Shown here: one piece after another, positions 7,193 through 16,084 of the stretch
How the letters are laid out: each line of letters begins with the position of its first letter
How positions within the stretch are numbered: position 1 is the first letter of the stretch
Assembly: GCF_014199535.1 (NCBI RefSeq)
Contig: NZ_JACHNV010000005.1
Location: forward strand, 1-64,000
Source: Hymenobacter latericoloratus
GTDB lineage: Bacteria > Bacteroidota > Bacteroidia > Cytophagales > Hymenobacteraceae
Direction of reading: 5' to 3'
Length of the DNA: 64,000 nt
Notes under the pieces: model-generated
Told to the model about the DNA's origin: nothing
The model's database searches: none
The model's input: the letters and a program-made list of their open reading frames with translations, nothing else
Program-made: the position numbers and the translations under genes

Positions 7193-8602
7193 ATGCCCGC
7201 TACGCCCGACCCGTCTGCTATTCAACCGCTGCTGGAAGCCCTATCCTTCTCGCCCGATAACCTGGCCCTGCGCAAGCACGTGGCGGGCCTGCTGGTGCAA
7301 GCCGGCCGCCTGCCCGAAGCCGAAGACCTCTACCGCACCGGCCTGCGCCAGGCCCCCGACGACCCCGACCTGCAGCTGGGCCTGGCCGAAACCTACGCTG
7401 GTATGGGCAAAACGTCGGCGGCGTTTGTGGTGGTGGAAGAGCTGCTGGCCGCCCGCCCCGAGCACGCCCGGGCCCATCTGCTGCACGCCCGCCTGCTGCT
7501 TGCTACGGAGCAAGTAACGGCGGCCCGCGAGGCCTACCACACGGCCCTGCACTACAACCCCACCCTGGAAGATGCCGAGCTGGCCGGCCGCCTGCGCGGC
7601 AGTGCCAGCGCTACGGCCCAGCCGGCCCACGGTGGGGCGCCTACCCCCCTCCCCGGCACCAACCCCGATACCTCAACCGGCTCCGACGATGATTTTGGCA
7701 GCCTGGAGCAAAACCTGTTCAGCGGCCTGGAGCGCCCCAAAATCACCTTTGCCGATGTGGGTGGCATGGAGGCCATCAAGGAGGAAATCCGGCTGAAGAT
7801 TATTCACCCCCTGCAGTTCCCGGACCTGTACAAAGCCTACGGCAAGGCGGCCGGCGGTGGGCTGCTCCTGTACGGCCCGCCCGGCTGCGGCAAAACCCAC
7901 CTGGCCCGCGCTACGGCCGGCGAGGTGCAGGCCAGCTTTATTCACGTCGGCATCAACGATATTCTGGATATGTGGCTGGGCAACAGTGAGCGGAACTTGC
8001 ACCAGATTTTCGAGCAGGCCCGCCTGCAGGCGCCCTGCGTGCTGTTTTTTGATGAGGTAGATGCCCTGGCGGCCAACCGCCACGATTTGCGCCAGAGTGC
8101 GGGCCGCACCGTCATCAACCAGTTTCTCTCGGAGCTGGACGGCGCCACCCGCTCCAACGACGGCGTCCTGATTCTGGCCGCCACCAACGCGCCCTGGCAC
8201 CTCGACTCCGCCTTCCGCCGCCCCGGCCGCTTCGACCGGATTTTGCTGGTTACCCCGCCCGATGAGCCCGCCCGCGAGGCCGTGCTGGAGGTGCTGCTGC
8301 AAGGCAAGCCCGTGGCACCCTCGGTTAATCTGCGCAAGCTGGCCGCTCAAACCGCCGGCTTTTCCGGCGCCGATCTGCAGGCCGTGGTAGATGTGGCCGT
8401 GGAAAGCCGCCTGCGCGAATCCATGAAAGCCGGCAAGCCCCTGCCCCTGGAGCAGGCTACCTTTCAGGAGGCCATCGGCAAAGTAAAGCCCAGCACCCGC
8501 GAGTGGTTCGCCACGGCCAAAAACTACGCCCTCTACTCCAACGAAGGCGGCGTGTACGACGACATTCTGGTGTATCTGGGCATCAAGAAGCCTTCGGCGT
8601 AA
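7193..8602 (+). CDS. AAA ATPase with N-terminal TPR repeats
   Basis: The first ~140 of 469 residues are TPR repeats (for example LPEAEDLYRTGLRQAPDDPDLQ and ARLLLATEQVTAAREAYHTAL). A Ser/Pro/Thr linker follows, then one classical AAA domain of the Cdc48/Vps4 type: LERPKITFADVGGMEAIKEEI entry motif, Walker A GPPGCGKTHLA (~228), Walker B VLFFDEVDAL (~285-292), and a second region of homology with arginine fingers (AATNAPWHLDSAFRRPGRFD, ~330-349). It probably forms a hexameric protein remodelling ATPase whose TPR part recruits substrates or the two TPR membrane proteins encoded 12 bases and ~1.3 kb downstream. No peptidase or MIT domain is seen. Confidence 0.85.
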   Translation: MPATPDPSAIQPLLEALSFSPDNLALRKHVAGLLVQAGRLPEAEDLYRTGLRQAPDDPDLQLGLAETYAGMGKTSAAFVVVEELLAARPEHARAHLLHARLLLATEQVTAAREAYHTALHYNPTLEDAELAGRLRGSASATAQPAHGGAPTPLPGTNPDTSTGSDDDFGSLEQNLFSGLERPKITFADVGGMEAIKEEIRLKIIHPLQFPDLYKAYGKAAGGGLLLYGPPGCGKTHLARATAGEVQASFIHVGINDILDMWLGNSERNLHQIFEQARLQAPCVLFFDEVDALAANRHDLRQSAGRTVINQFLSELDGATRSNDGVLILAATNAPWHLDSAFRRPGRFDRILLVTPPDEPAREAVLEVLLQGKPVAPSVNLRKLAAQTAGFSGADLQAVVDVAVESRLRESMKAGKPLPLEQATFQEAIGKVKPSTREWFATAKNYALYSNEGGVYDDILVYLGIKKPSA

Positions 8603-8614
8603 GCAGAGCCGCCG

Positions 8615-9820
8615 ATGGAAGAAGTTCGCGCTACTAAATGGCAGGAGGCGGTGCGGCATCTGCTGGCCGTGTGCCGGCCGGAGCAGGCCGAGCAGCTGGT
8701 GCGGCGGCACTTAGCATCTCATCCGCTGGATGCTGCTGCCCACGAGCTGCTGGGCCTGGTGCTGCTCAACGTGCCCGGCCGGGAAGCCGAGGCACAAGCC
8801 GTCATTCGGGAGGCCATTGGCCTGGACCCGCAGCAGCCTGACGCGCACTATTTCCAGAGCGTGACCCTGCTGCGCAGTTCCCAGCCGTTTGCCGCCCTGC
8901 AGGCCATTGACGAGGCCCTGCGCCTTAACCCGCGCAACGCCACGTATTTCGGCTACAAGGCAGTTATCCTGAATGCTCGCCGGCAGCCCGAGCCGGCCCT
9001 GCAGGTGGCGGATGCGGGCCTGGCTTATAACCCGGGGCATCTGGAGTGCTTGTACCAGCGTATTCGGGCCCTGCAAGCCCTGCGCCGGCAGGAGGCCGCA
9101 ACCCAGACAATCGGGCAGCTGGCCCGGTGGCACCCCACCTCCTTCCTGGCGCACTACCTGTTGGGAGAAGAAGCGGAGCGCCAGGGCCACACCGCAGCAG
9201 CGGCTTCTCATCTGCAGGAAGCCCTCCGGCTCCATCCCCACAGCACCCAGGCTCAACAAAAACTGATGCCTGTGTTGGCGCAGCTGGGGCGGGCGGCCCG
9301 GCAGCGCGGGGAGGCAGAAGCGGCCCGCGCCTACTTCTGGCAAGCCTGGCACCTGCAGCCCGGCAACCCCGATACGCAGCGGGAAATAGAACAGCTCGCC
9401 CAGCACAGCTACTGGCTGAAACGGCAGCTGCTGCGGCTTGATGCGTGGTCGGAGGCGGTGCAGCACAACCTGAAAAAAGGCAAGCCGCGTGCTTTCCTGC
9501 AGCTGTATCTGGTAATGGTGCCGCTGATAGCCGTGTTTTGTCTGCCCTTGCTGCTGGCTATGCTTTACGCTACCGTGCAGTGGCGGCTGCACCCCGATGT
9601 ACGGCTGCTGCGGCAGCACTCGCGCCGCGCCACCGTGGGCCGGGTGGCGCTGGAGGTAGGCGCAGGACTCCTCATACTGGGGCTGATGGTAGCATTTCGG
9701 CTTTGGCTTGATAGCGTACCGGAGGAGGTCATCCTGCTCCTGCTGTTACTGCTGGCAGGTGTAGGTGGCATCTGGGTGCGGCGTGAACGGAAGAAAACGT
9801 CTTCGCCCCAGCCCCAATAA
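8615..9820 (+). CDS. TPR protein with C-terminal membrane domain (first copy)
   Basis: This 401-residue protein has about six to seven TPR repeats in residues 1-260 (AHELLGLVLLNVPGREAEAQAVIREAIGLDPQQPDAHY pattern). A YWLKRQLLRLDAWSEAV linker then leads to two or three hydrophobic helices (LYLVMVPLIAVFCLPLLLAML, LEVGAGLLILGLMVAF, VILLLLLLLAGVGGIWV) and a short basic tail. There is no signal peptide, so the TPR region should face the cytoplasm and be membrane-tethered. The start is 12 bases after the AAA gene stop. It is paralogous to the next gene in order of parts and in the Y-W-L-x-R-x-x-L-R linker. No known function. Confidence 0.8.
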   Translation: MEEVRATKWQEAVRHLLAVCRPEQAEQLVRRHLASHPLDAAAHELLGLVLLNVPGREAEAQAVIREAIGLDPQQPDAHYFQSVTLLRSSQPFAALQAIDEALRLNPRNATYFGYKAVILNARRQPEPALQVADAGLAYNPGHLECLYQRIRALQALRRQEAATQTIGQLARWHPTSFLAHYLLGEEAERQGHTAAAASHLQEALRLHPHSTQAQQKLMPVLAQLGRAARQRGEAEAARAYFWQAWHLQPGNPDTQREIEQLAQHSYWLKRQLLRLDAWSEAVQHNLKKGKPRAFLQLYLVMVPLIAVFCLPLLLAMLYATVQWRLHPDVRLLRQHSRRATVGRVALEVGAGLLILGLMVAFRLWLDSVPEEVILLLLLLLAGVGGIWVRRERKKTSSPQPQ

Positions 9821-9859
9821 CCCATTCTGTTTTCTCTTCCCCGACCCTCTTCTACCCCC

Positions 9860-11068
9860 ATGGAACAAGCCAACTGGCCCGACCGGATTTTACTGCTGCT
9901 GCGCCAGGGCCGGGCGGCGCAGGCCGAGCAGGAGCTGCGCCGCATACTGCGCCAGGAGCCCAACGATGCCCTGGCCCATGCCTGGCTGGGCATGGCCCTG
10001 CTGGACCTGGGGCAGCTGCCCGAGGGACAGGAGCACATTGAAATTGCCATTGGCCTGGCCCCGGAGTTCGACTTTGCTTACTACCTGCTCAGCCTGGCCC
10101 ACCAGCGTCAGCACCGCCTTTCGGAGGCCCAGGAAGCCATTGAGGAAGCCCTTCGTCTCGACCCCACCGACCCCAACTACCACCACACCCTCGGCCTGAT
10201 TCGGTTTCAGCGGGGGCAGTGGGAAGGCGCGCTGCGGGCCGCTGAAATGGGCCTGGCCTACGACCCCGAGCACGTGGACTGCCTGGGGCTGCGGGGGCGC
10301 TGCCTGGCCCGCCTCGGTCGCGCCCAGGATGCCGAGGCTTCCCTGCAAACCGCCCTGCGCCACGACCCCGACGATGCCGGCACCCACGCCGACGCCGGCT
10401 GGGTAGCCCTGGAGGCCGGCCGCCACCGCCAGGCCCTGGAGCACTTCCGCGACGCCCTGCGCCGGCAGCCGACCTCCAACTACGCCCGCGAGGGGTTGGT
10501 GGAATCATTAAAGGCGCAGTACTGGCTGTACCGGGCCTTCCTGCGTTTCACCGTCTGGACGGAAAAGCTGGGCGGCGGCACGCGGCGTCTGCTGTTCATT
10601 GGGCTGTATGTGCTGGTGCGGTTTGTGCCGGTGCTGCTGCCTGTTTACCTGCCCTTGGTGTTCATGAGCTGGTTTGCCGACCCCATGTTTAATGGGCTGC
10701 TGCTGCTGAACCCCTACGGCCGCCATGCCCTTTCGGAGCCGCAGAAGCGGCAGGCCCTTGCGTTTCTGGGGGTACTGCTGGGCGCTACGGCCCTGCTTAC
10801 CACCGCCACCTTCACTTCCCTGCCCGGGCTGGGCATTTTGGGTGGCAGCCTATTGGCAAGCCTGTTCCCGCTAACGGTAGCGCTGCGGCCCCACGCTACC
10901 CGCCGGGCCCGCACCTGGGCTATTGTGGCCGCTACCCTGCTGCTGGTGCTGGGGGTAGCCGGCACCGGAGCCAGTTTCCTACTGCCGGAGGCAGGTATTG
11001 AGAAAGGTTTGGTGGGGCTACTGTTCATTATCTGGCTGGTGTACCTGTGGTCCACGGCCCTGAGCTAG
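9860..11068 (+). CDS. TPR protein with C-terminal membrane domain (second copy)
   Basis: This 402-residue protein has six or so TPR units in residues 1-215 (RILLLLRQGRAAQAEQELRRIL and repeated ALRxxPxD starts). The linker YWLYRAFLRFTVWTEKL matches that of the preceding protein, and about four hydrophobic helices follow (LFIGLYVLVRFVPVLLPVY, FLGVLLGATALLTTATF, TWAIVAATLLLVLGVAG, GLVGLLFIIWLVYLW). It begins 40 bases after its paralogue and ends the operon before a terminator. The pair probably arose by duplication, with divergent membrane parts. A cytoplasmic TPR scaffold for the AAA ATPase at the membrane is my inference. Confidence 0.8.
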   Translation: MEQANWPDRILLLLRQGRAAQAEQELRRILRQEPNDALAHAWLGMALLDLGQLPEGQEHIEIAIGLAPEFDFAYYLLSLAHQRQHRLSEAQEAIEEALRLDPTDPNYHHTLGLIRFQRGQWEGALRAAEMGLAYDPEHVDCLGLRGRCLARLGRAQDAEASLQTALRHDPDDAGTHADAGWVALEAGRHRQALEHFRDALRRQPTSNYAREGLVESLKAQYWLYRAFLRFTVWTEKLGGGTRRLLFIGLYVLVRFVPVLLPVYLPLVFMSWFADPMFNGLLLLNPYGRHALSEPQKRQALAFLGVLLGATALLTTATFTSLPGLGILGGSLLASLFPLTVALRPHATRRARTWAIVAATLLLVLGVAGTGASFLLPEAGIEKGLVGLLFIIWLVYLWSTALS

Positions 11069-11110
11069 CGGGTGTTCCGGCGGGGCGCTCGGCAGCCAGC
11101 AGCGCATAAG

Positions 11111-11144
11111 AAAAGGCCACCGGATTCCCCGCCGGTGGCCTTTT
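11111..11144 (+). terminator. Rho-independent terminator
   Basis: A stem AAAAGGCCACCGG / CCGGTGGCCTTTT of 13 bp with a short loop, ending the AAA-TPR operon. Its symmetric A/T ends allow weak action for the convergent amt gene as well. Confidence 0.85.
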
Positions 11145-11234
11145 CTTTATTGCCTCTCACCCTTCTATGTTACCTACTGCCGGAGAGGCACCCCAGGATT
11201 CCCCGGCCTGGAGCTGTGGCAGCAGGCGTTGCTG

Positions 11235-12617
11235 TTACACGTTTTCCGGCGTTAGCTCGCGCCGGTACGTGCGCTCAAATTCCTCATCAATGTGATAGGT
11301 GGATTCCTCGTGCTGGCTTAAATCCAGGCCCAACTCCTCTTCCTGCACTTTTACGCGCAATCCGAAGATACGGTCGGTGATTTTCAATAAAATCCAGGCG
11401 CCGCCGAACGAATAGGCAATAACGATGACCAGGCCCAGCAAATGGTAGCCGAACGTGGTAAAGGTGCCGTGAATCAGACCTACCTTATCGGCAAACACGC
11501 CCGTGAGCAGCATGCCCACAATGCCACCCAGGCCGTGGCAGGGAAACACGTCCAGGGTATCATCAATGGTAGTGCGCGAGTTTTGCCAGTGCACGGCGGC
11601 GTGGCTGATGAGGGCGGCCAGCACCCCAAACAGAATGCTTTGCCCATACCCTACGTAGCCGGCCGCGGGCGTAATGGCCACCAGCCCCACTACGGCCCCG
11701 GTGCAGGCCCCTACCGCCGTGGGCTTGCCGCCCCGGGCTACCTCAATCAGCACCCAGGCAATGAGGGCGGCAGCCGAGGCCAGGTTGGTATTCACGAACG
11801 ACAGGGCTGCCAGTTCGTTGGCTCCCAGGGCCGAGCCGGCATTGAACCCAAACCAGCCAAACCACAACAGCCCGGTGCCCAGCAGTACGTAGGGCACGTT
11901 GGGGGTAGAGAAAGACGAGCTGCGCAGGCTGGCCGAGCGGCGACCCAGCACCATAGCCCCGGCCAGCGCGGCCACGCCGGCCGAAATATGCACCACCGTA
12001 CCGCCCGCGAAATCGAGCACGCCCCACTTACGCAGGAAGCCCTCGGGGTGCCAGGTCCAGTGGGCCAGCGGGCAGTAAATAAACAGGCTGAACAACACCA
12101 TAAAGGCCAGATAGCCTTTGAAACGCACCCGCTCGGCAAAAGAGCCGGTAATCAGGGCCGGGGTGATGATGGCGAACTTCAGCTGAAAGGCGAAGTAGAG
12201 AATAAACGGAATGGTAGCGGCGAAAACCGGATTAGGCGCTGTGCCCACGTTGCGCAATAGCGCAAACGTGCGCGGGTCCCCGATAAGGCCGTACCAGGAG
12301 TCGCCGTAGCAGAGCGAAAAGCCCACGAAGTAAAAAAGCACCGATACCACGCCCAGAGCCACAAAGCTTTGCAGCATGGTACTGATAACGTTTTTGGGCC
12401 GCACCATGCCTCCATAAAAAAAAGACAGGCCAGGGGTCATAATGAGCACAAAGGCGGTGGCCGTCAGCATCCAGGCTACATCGGCCCCGTTGAGCGAGCC
12501 GGGCGCGGCCGCCGGATGCGGTACTTCTACCAAAGCGGCTACCAAGGCCAGCACCAGCAGAGTTCCCAGCATCAGTAAGCTAAGGCCAGGACGGAAGGGG
12601 GCAGCTTTAGCGTTCAT
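11235..12617 (-). CDS. amt: Ammonium transporter (Amt family)
   Basis: This is a 460-residue inner-membrane Amt/Mep/Rh channel with about 11-12 helices that conducts ammonium/ammonia. The family landmarks are present: FFYGGMVRPKNVISTMLQSF early, DFAGGTVVHISAGVAALAGA with the conserved Asp and pore His, and DVFPCHGLGGIVGMLLTGVF with the second pore His. The cytosolic tail (KVQEEELGLDLSQHEES) resembles Amt tails that bind PII proteins, yet no glnB/glnK lies next to it here. The ATG start is at 12,617. The 5' region is AT-rich and carries two ATACCCCCT sites. Confidence 0.95.
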   Translation of the reverse strand: MNAKAAPFRPGLSLLMLGTLLVLALVAALVEVPHPAAAPGSLNGADVAWMLTATAFVLIMTPGLSFFYGGMVRPKNVISTMLQSFVALGVVSVLFYFVGFSLCYGDSWYGLIGDPRTFALLRNVGTAPNPVFAATIPFILYFAFQLKFAIITPALITGSFAERVRFKGYLAFMVLFSLFIYCPLAHWTWHPEGFLRKWGVLDFAGGTVVHISAGVAALAGAMVLGRRSASLRSSSFSTPNVPYVLLGTGLLWFGWFGFNAGSALGANELAALSFVNTNLASAAALIAWVLIEVARGGKPTAVGACTGAVVGLVAITPAAGYVGYGQSILFGVLAALISHAAVHWQNSRTTIDDTLDVFPCHGLGGIVGMLLTGVFADKVGLIHGTFTTFGYHLLGLVIVIAYSFGGAWILLKITDRIFGLRVKVQEEELGLDLSQHEESTYHIDEEFERTYRRELTPENV

Positions 12618-12933
12618 AACATGTTTTTCAGAATACTACTATCGTTTTCAAAGGCAATATATCAAATATCATAGGTTATTATTCCATATACCCCCTAAAA
12701 GTATAGGCATCTTGCAAAAATCACCTTATTATCAGCCCATACCCCCTCAAAAAACTACACCCTAACCAAAGCAAGCTGCCTGGCTTGAAATACGCACTTC
12801 ATCTTGTCAGATGATGGACGGCTCAATCCAGGCAGCTTGTTTATGGGGGCCAGCACACTTGTGCTACCTGTTTTGCAGGAGGCAGCAGCTTTTCGCCGCC
12901 GACTTTCGGTATTTCGGTACGGTTTCCGGTGTT
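12618..12933. promoter_or_regulatory. Upstream region of amt with repeated ATACCCCCT sites and an inverted repeat
   Basis: This 316-base gap is strongly AT-rich to about 12,770. It holds ATACCCCCTAAA at 12,688-12,699 and ATACCCCCTCAA at 12,739-12,750, both upstream of amt on the minus strand. A perfect 12-bp inverted repeat CAAGCTGCCTGG / CCAGGCAGCTTG sits at 12,772-12,783 and 12,828-12,839 with an inner CATC/GATG hairpin, and may end threonine synthase transcription. No gene is visible. Confidence 0.45.
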
Positions 12934-14130
12934 TTAGGCCAGCCCCACAATGTTCTCCAGGTATTTCTGCCCGGAGCCGGTATTGAGCAGCAGCACCCGT
13001 TCCTCGGGCCGCAGCCAACCAGTACGGAACAGGTGGCGGGCCGCCATCCAGACGGCCGCTCCTTCCGGCGCCACAAACAGGCCTTCTTCCTTGCCTAACT
13101 CACGCAGGCCCTCCAGCATTTGCTCGTCGGTGATGGGTAGGGCCAGGCCCTTCGATTCGCTCAGCACTTCCAGCATCAGCGGCTCGCCCAGGGGGCGGGG
13201 CACGGCCAAGCCATTGGCAATGGTGGGCTGGCCCACGTAGGCGTGGCAGTTGGGCTGGCGCCCGGCCCGGGTTTCAACCAGCGGGCAGCAGTTGGCGGCT
13301 TGCACGGCTACCATGCGCGGGAGCTTCAGGGTGGCGGGCAGCCAGCCCAGCTGCTGCATTTCGCGGAAGGCCTTCCAGATACCGATAAGCCCCGTGCCGC
13401 CGCCGGCCGGGTACAGCAGTACGTCGGGCAGCTCCCAGTTCAGCTGTTCGGCAATTTCGTAGCCCATGGTTTTCTTGCCTTCGAGGCGGTAGGGCTCTTT
13501 CAGGGTTGACACATCGAGCAGCTCGCCGGCCGCGTTCAGCTCCCGCACCCGGGCGGCGCAGTCGTTAATCAGGCCGTCCACCAGGTGCACTTCGGCCCCG
13601 TACCAGTAGCACTCCTCCTTAAAGGCCTGGGGGGTGTGGCGCGGCATCACCACCACGGCCCGCATGCCGGCCCGGGCGCAGTAGGCCGCCATTGCCACGC
13701 CCGCGTTGCCCGCCGTAGGAATGATGCAGCCCGTCACGCCCAGCTCTTTGGCTTTGGAAATGGCCATGCTCAGCCCCCGGGCCTTAAAGGAGCCCGTGGG
13801 GTTCTGGCCCTCATCTTTGAGTTGCAGGTCGTGGAAGCCGTAGCGGGCTGCCAGCCGGGGCAGGGCCAGCAGCGGCGTCCAGCCCTCGCCCAGCGTTACC
13901 CGGTTTGCCTCGTCGAGCAGGGGTAGCAGGGCGGCGTAGCGCCACATGGAGTTTTCCGGGGCTTGGATGCCGGCCGCTTTTGATAACGGTTCCTGCAGCT
14001 CGTAGTCGGCTATCAGGGGCTGGGCGCAGCAGGCGGAAACGCGTTGCAGGCTGAAGGCCGGGTAGGGGGCGCGGCAGGCGGCGCAATGCAGCTTTTGCAG
14101 ACGCGAGGTGGTAGCGAGCAGGGTAGTCAT
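12934..14130 (-). CDS. Threonine synthase-like PLP enzyme
   Basis: The 398-residue product is a fold-type II pyridoxal-phosphate enzyme converting O-phosphohomoserine to threonine. The N-terminus has a short zinc-ribbon-like Cys set (LHCAACRAPYPAF...SACCAQPL) seen in many thrC products. The PLP lysine lies in GQNPTGSFKARG, and the phosphate-binding glycine loop is YPAGGGTGLIG. I chose the ATG at 14,130 (MTTLLATTSRLQKL) over the longer frame that starts at 14,184. Cystathionine beta-lyase-like or cysteate synthase-like relatives share these motifs, so the exact substrate is probable rather than certain. The LysR gene lies 65 bases upstream on the same strand. Confidence 0.8.
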   Translation of the reverse strand: MTTLLATTSRLQKLHCAACRAPYPAFSLQRVSACCAQPLIADYELQEPLSKAAGIQAPENSMWRYAALLPLLDEANRVTLGEGWTPLLALPRLAARYGFHDLQLKDEGQNPTGSFKARGLSMAISKAKELGVTGCIIPTAGNAGVAMAAYCARAGMRAVVVMPRHTPQAFKEECYWYGAEVHLVDGLINDCAARVRELNAAGELLDVSTLKEPYRLEGKKTMGYEIAEQLNWELPDVLLYPAGGGTGLIGIWKAFREMQQLGWLPATLKLPRMVAVQAANCCPLVETRAGRQPNCHAYVGQPTIANGLAVPRPLGEPLMLEVLSESKGLALPITDEQMLEGLRELGKEEGLFVAPEGAAVWMAARHLFRTGWLRPEERVLLLNTGSGQKYLENIVGLA

Positions 14131-14195
14131 AGCGTGGAGTTCAACGCAAAACTGCCCCGGGGTTATGCCTCCTGCAAACGGCAAATTGGAATAGG

Positions 14196-15101
14196 CTATT
14201 CCCGTTTGGAATAGTGACGCCGCGCAAACTGCACGAATTCCTTGTAGGGCAGGTTATTCTCAGTACCCTTGCGCTGCACGAAATCGAAGTGACGTACCAG
14301 GTTCAGGTCCCGGATGGCTACCTCCACCAGCTCACCGGCTGCCAGCTCCTTCATCACCGACTGCCGGGGCAGGAAGGCCAGGCAGGTATCTACCCGCACA
14401 AAGTTTTTCAGGGCCTCGGTGCCGCCCAGGCGCACTTTCACGGGCAGGTCAGTCAGGCGGATGCCTTTTTCGGCCAAGGCTTCTTCCAGCACGGCCAGCG
14501 TACCCGAGCCCGTTTCGCGCAGGGCCACCGGAATCCGGCGCAGGTCCTGGGCCTGCAGCTCGTGGCGGTGCAGGGGGTGGCGGCCCGAGCACACGGCCAC
14601 TACCTCGTCGGTGAGCAGAGGCGTGTAGGTTACGTTGCTGACTTTGTGAATGCCCTCAATGATGCCCAGGTCGATTTCGTGCTCCAGCAAGGCCTTCAGG
14701 ATGTTCTCGGAGTTGCGGTTTTTGAGTGTGAGCTGGGTATGCGGGTAGCGGCCCAGGTAGGCCGAAAGCACCGGCGGAATCACGTACAGTGAAATGGTAG
14801 TACTGGCCCCGATAACCATGTGCACCTGCGGCGAAAACCGGGGGCTGAGCTCCGTGATTTCCTGGTGCAGCTCGTGCTGCAGCTGCCGGGCCAGCAGCAG
14901 CTTGCGGTACAGCAGCTCGCCGGCCGGCGTGAGCTGAATACTGTTGCCCAGGCGCTCAAACAGCCCCGTTTTGTAGTGCTCTTCCAGCGCCTTCACCTGC
15001 TTGCTTACCGCCGACTGGCTAAGGAACAGCGTTTGCGCTGCCTTGGTAAAACTGAGTTGCCGGGCTACTTCCAGGAATATTTCGTGCGGGTGGGAAAGCA
15101 T
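14196..15101 (-). CDS. LysR family transcriptional regulator
   Basis: This 301-residue regulator begins with the LysR winged helix: HPHEIFLEVARQLSFTKAAQ, then LFLSQSAVSKQVKALEEHY as recognition helix and LFERLGNSIQLTPAG. A linker helix and a periplasmic-binding-protein-like effector domain follow. Its order of motifs is closest to the CysB/CysL/CbbR kind, which respond to small metabolites. It is followed on the same strand by the threonine-synthase-like gene and faces the DUF2339 gene on the other side, where an AT-rich gap (15,102-15,358) could hold its operator. Target genes are not shown by the sequence. Confidence 0.9.
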   Translation of the reverse strand: MLSHPHEIFLEVARQLSFTKAAQTLFLSQSAVSKQVKALEEHYKTGLFERLGNSIQLTPAGELLYRKLLLARQLQHELHQEITELSPRFSPQVHMVIGASTTISLYVIPPVLSAYLGRYPHTQLTLKNRNSENILKALLEHEIDLGIIEGIHKVSNVTYTPLLTDEVVAVCSGRHPLHRHELQAQDLRRIPVALRETGSGTLAVLEEALAEKGIRLTDLPVKVRLGGTEALKNFVRVDTCLAFLPRQSVMKELAAGELVEVAIRDLNLVRHFDFVQRKGTENNLPYKEFVQFARRHYSKRE

Positions 15102-15358
15102 GGCCGGAAGGTAGGGGAATGCGCCGGTAAGGCAAGTAGCTTAAAGAGCCCTCAGCGCTGCTTAGAGCCATATCAGAAAAAATATGTGTAAAATTTTGTC
15201 ATGCACTTGATAAGTATTCAGAGAGTAATTGGTAGGTTTCGGTCCCTATGCTACTGTGCGCTACGGCGGCGGCTTTACTACCGGCCGCGCCCGGCCCACG
15301 CCCTTATAGGCTGCCTGACGGCAGCCAGTTGTGTGTTATCCTTTACCGTTCTTCATCT

Positions 15359-16063
15359 ATGGGTACTTCCTTGCTGATGCTGGTCGCCGTGGTGGTGGCT
15401 TTGCTGTATCAGAAGATTACCAGGCGCGTGCAGGAGCTAAGTGAGCAGCTGCAGCAGCGTGAAAACGAGCACCAGGCCCTGCACTCCACCGTGGAGCAGC
15501 TGCGGCAGGAGCTTCGGCAGCTGCGCTCCAGCACAGCACCCGCCGCAACGGCCGCGCCTTCGGCTTTGGCCGAGCCCGCAAAGGCAGCGGCTCCAGCGGC
15601 CGCTCCGGCAGTAGCTCCTCCCACGGCCCAGGAAAGGTATCAGACAGCGGCTCCGGCGCCTACCCCTGCTGCGCCAAGTAGTACGCCCCCGGTTGCGGCT
15701 ACTCAGCCCACGGCGCCGACCTTGCCCGCTCAAGCTACCCCACCTCCCGCCGCGGCTCCCGTACTGCCCGCTGCCGCGCCAGTTGTTCCGGCTGCGCCTA
15801 CACCCGCGCCTACACCCGTAGTTGCGGCCTCAGCGCCGGCGGAGCCGGTACTACCCGTTGTTCCAGCATCGGCGGCTACGCCGGCAACATCTGTTCCTTC
15901 GGTAGCAACTTCATCGGCATCTTCTGCGGAGGCAGCTCGCGCGGAAAGCCCCACTCCTACCCCGCCCCGCACCCCCAAACCACCAGCCCCGGCTCCGGTA
16001 GCTGCTGAGCCGGCCGGACCGAGCTGGTGGGACCGCGCCGAGCAGTTGCTGCTCGATAACTAG
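15359..16063 (+). CDS. N-terminal piece of a DUF2339 membrane protein, ended by in-frame TAG
   Basis: A 234-residue product from the ATG at 15,359. It has a membrane helix (LLMLVAVVVALLYQ), a coiled coil (RVQELSEQLQQRENEHQ to ~60), a long Ala-Pro-rich linker and the end PSWWDRAEQLLLDN. In DUF2339 proteins the WWxRAE motif directly precedes a stretch resembling TGILGAIVLVTGIGFLG and the first of many helices. Here that continuation follows in the same frame after a single TAG at 16,061-16,063. The gene is therefore probably the 5' part of one split gene. A nonsense mutation, a reading error or stop readthrough are all possible. Confidence 0.7.
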   Translation: MGTSLLMLVAVVVALLYQKITRRVQELSEQLQQRENEHQALHSTVEQLRQELRQLRSSTAPAATAAPSALAEPAKAAAPAAAPAVAPPTAQERYQTAAPAPTPAAPSSTPPVAATQPTAPTLPAQATPPPAAAPVLPAAAPVVPAAPTPAPTPVVAASAPAEPVLPVVPASAATPATSVPSVATSSASSAEAARAESPTPTPPRTPKPPAPAPVAAEPAGPSWWDRAEQLLLDN

Positions 16064-16084
16064 ACCGGCATTCTGGGGGCCATC

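Noticed and set aside
7193-8602. AAA-TPR gene as a Lon or FtsH-type protease
   Set aside because: No peptidase domain or zinc motif follows the single AAA domain.
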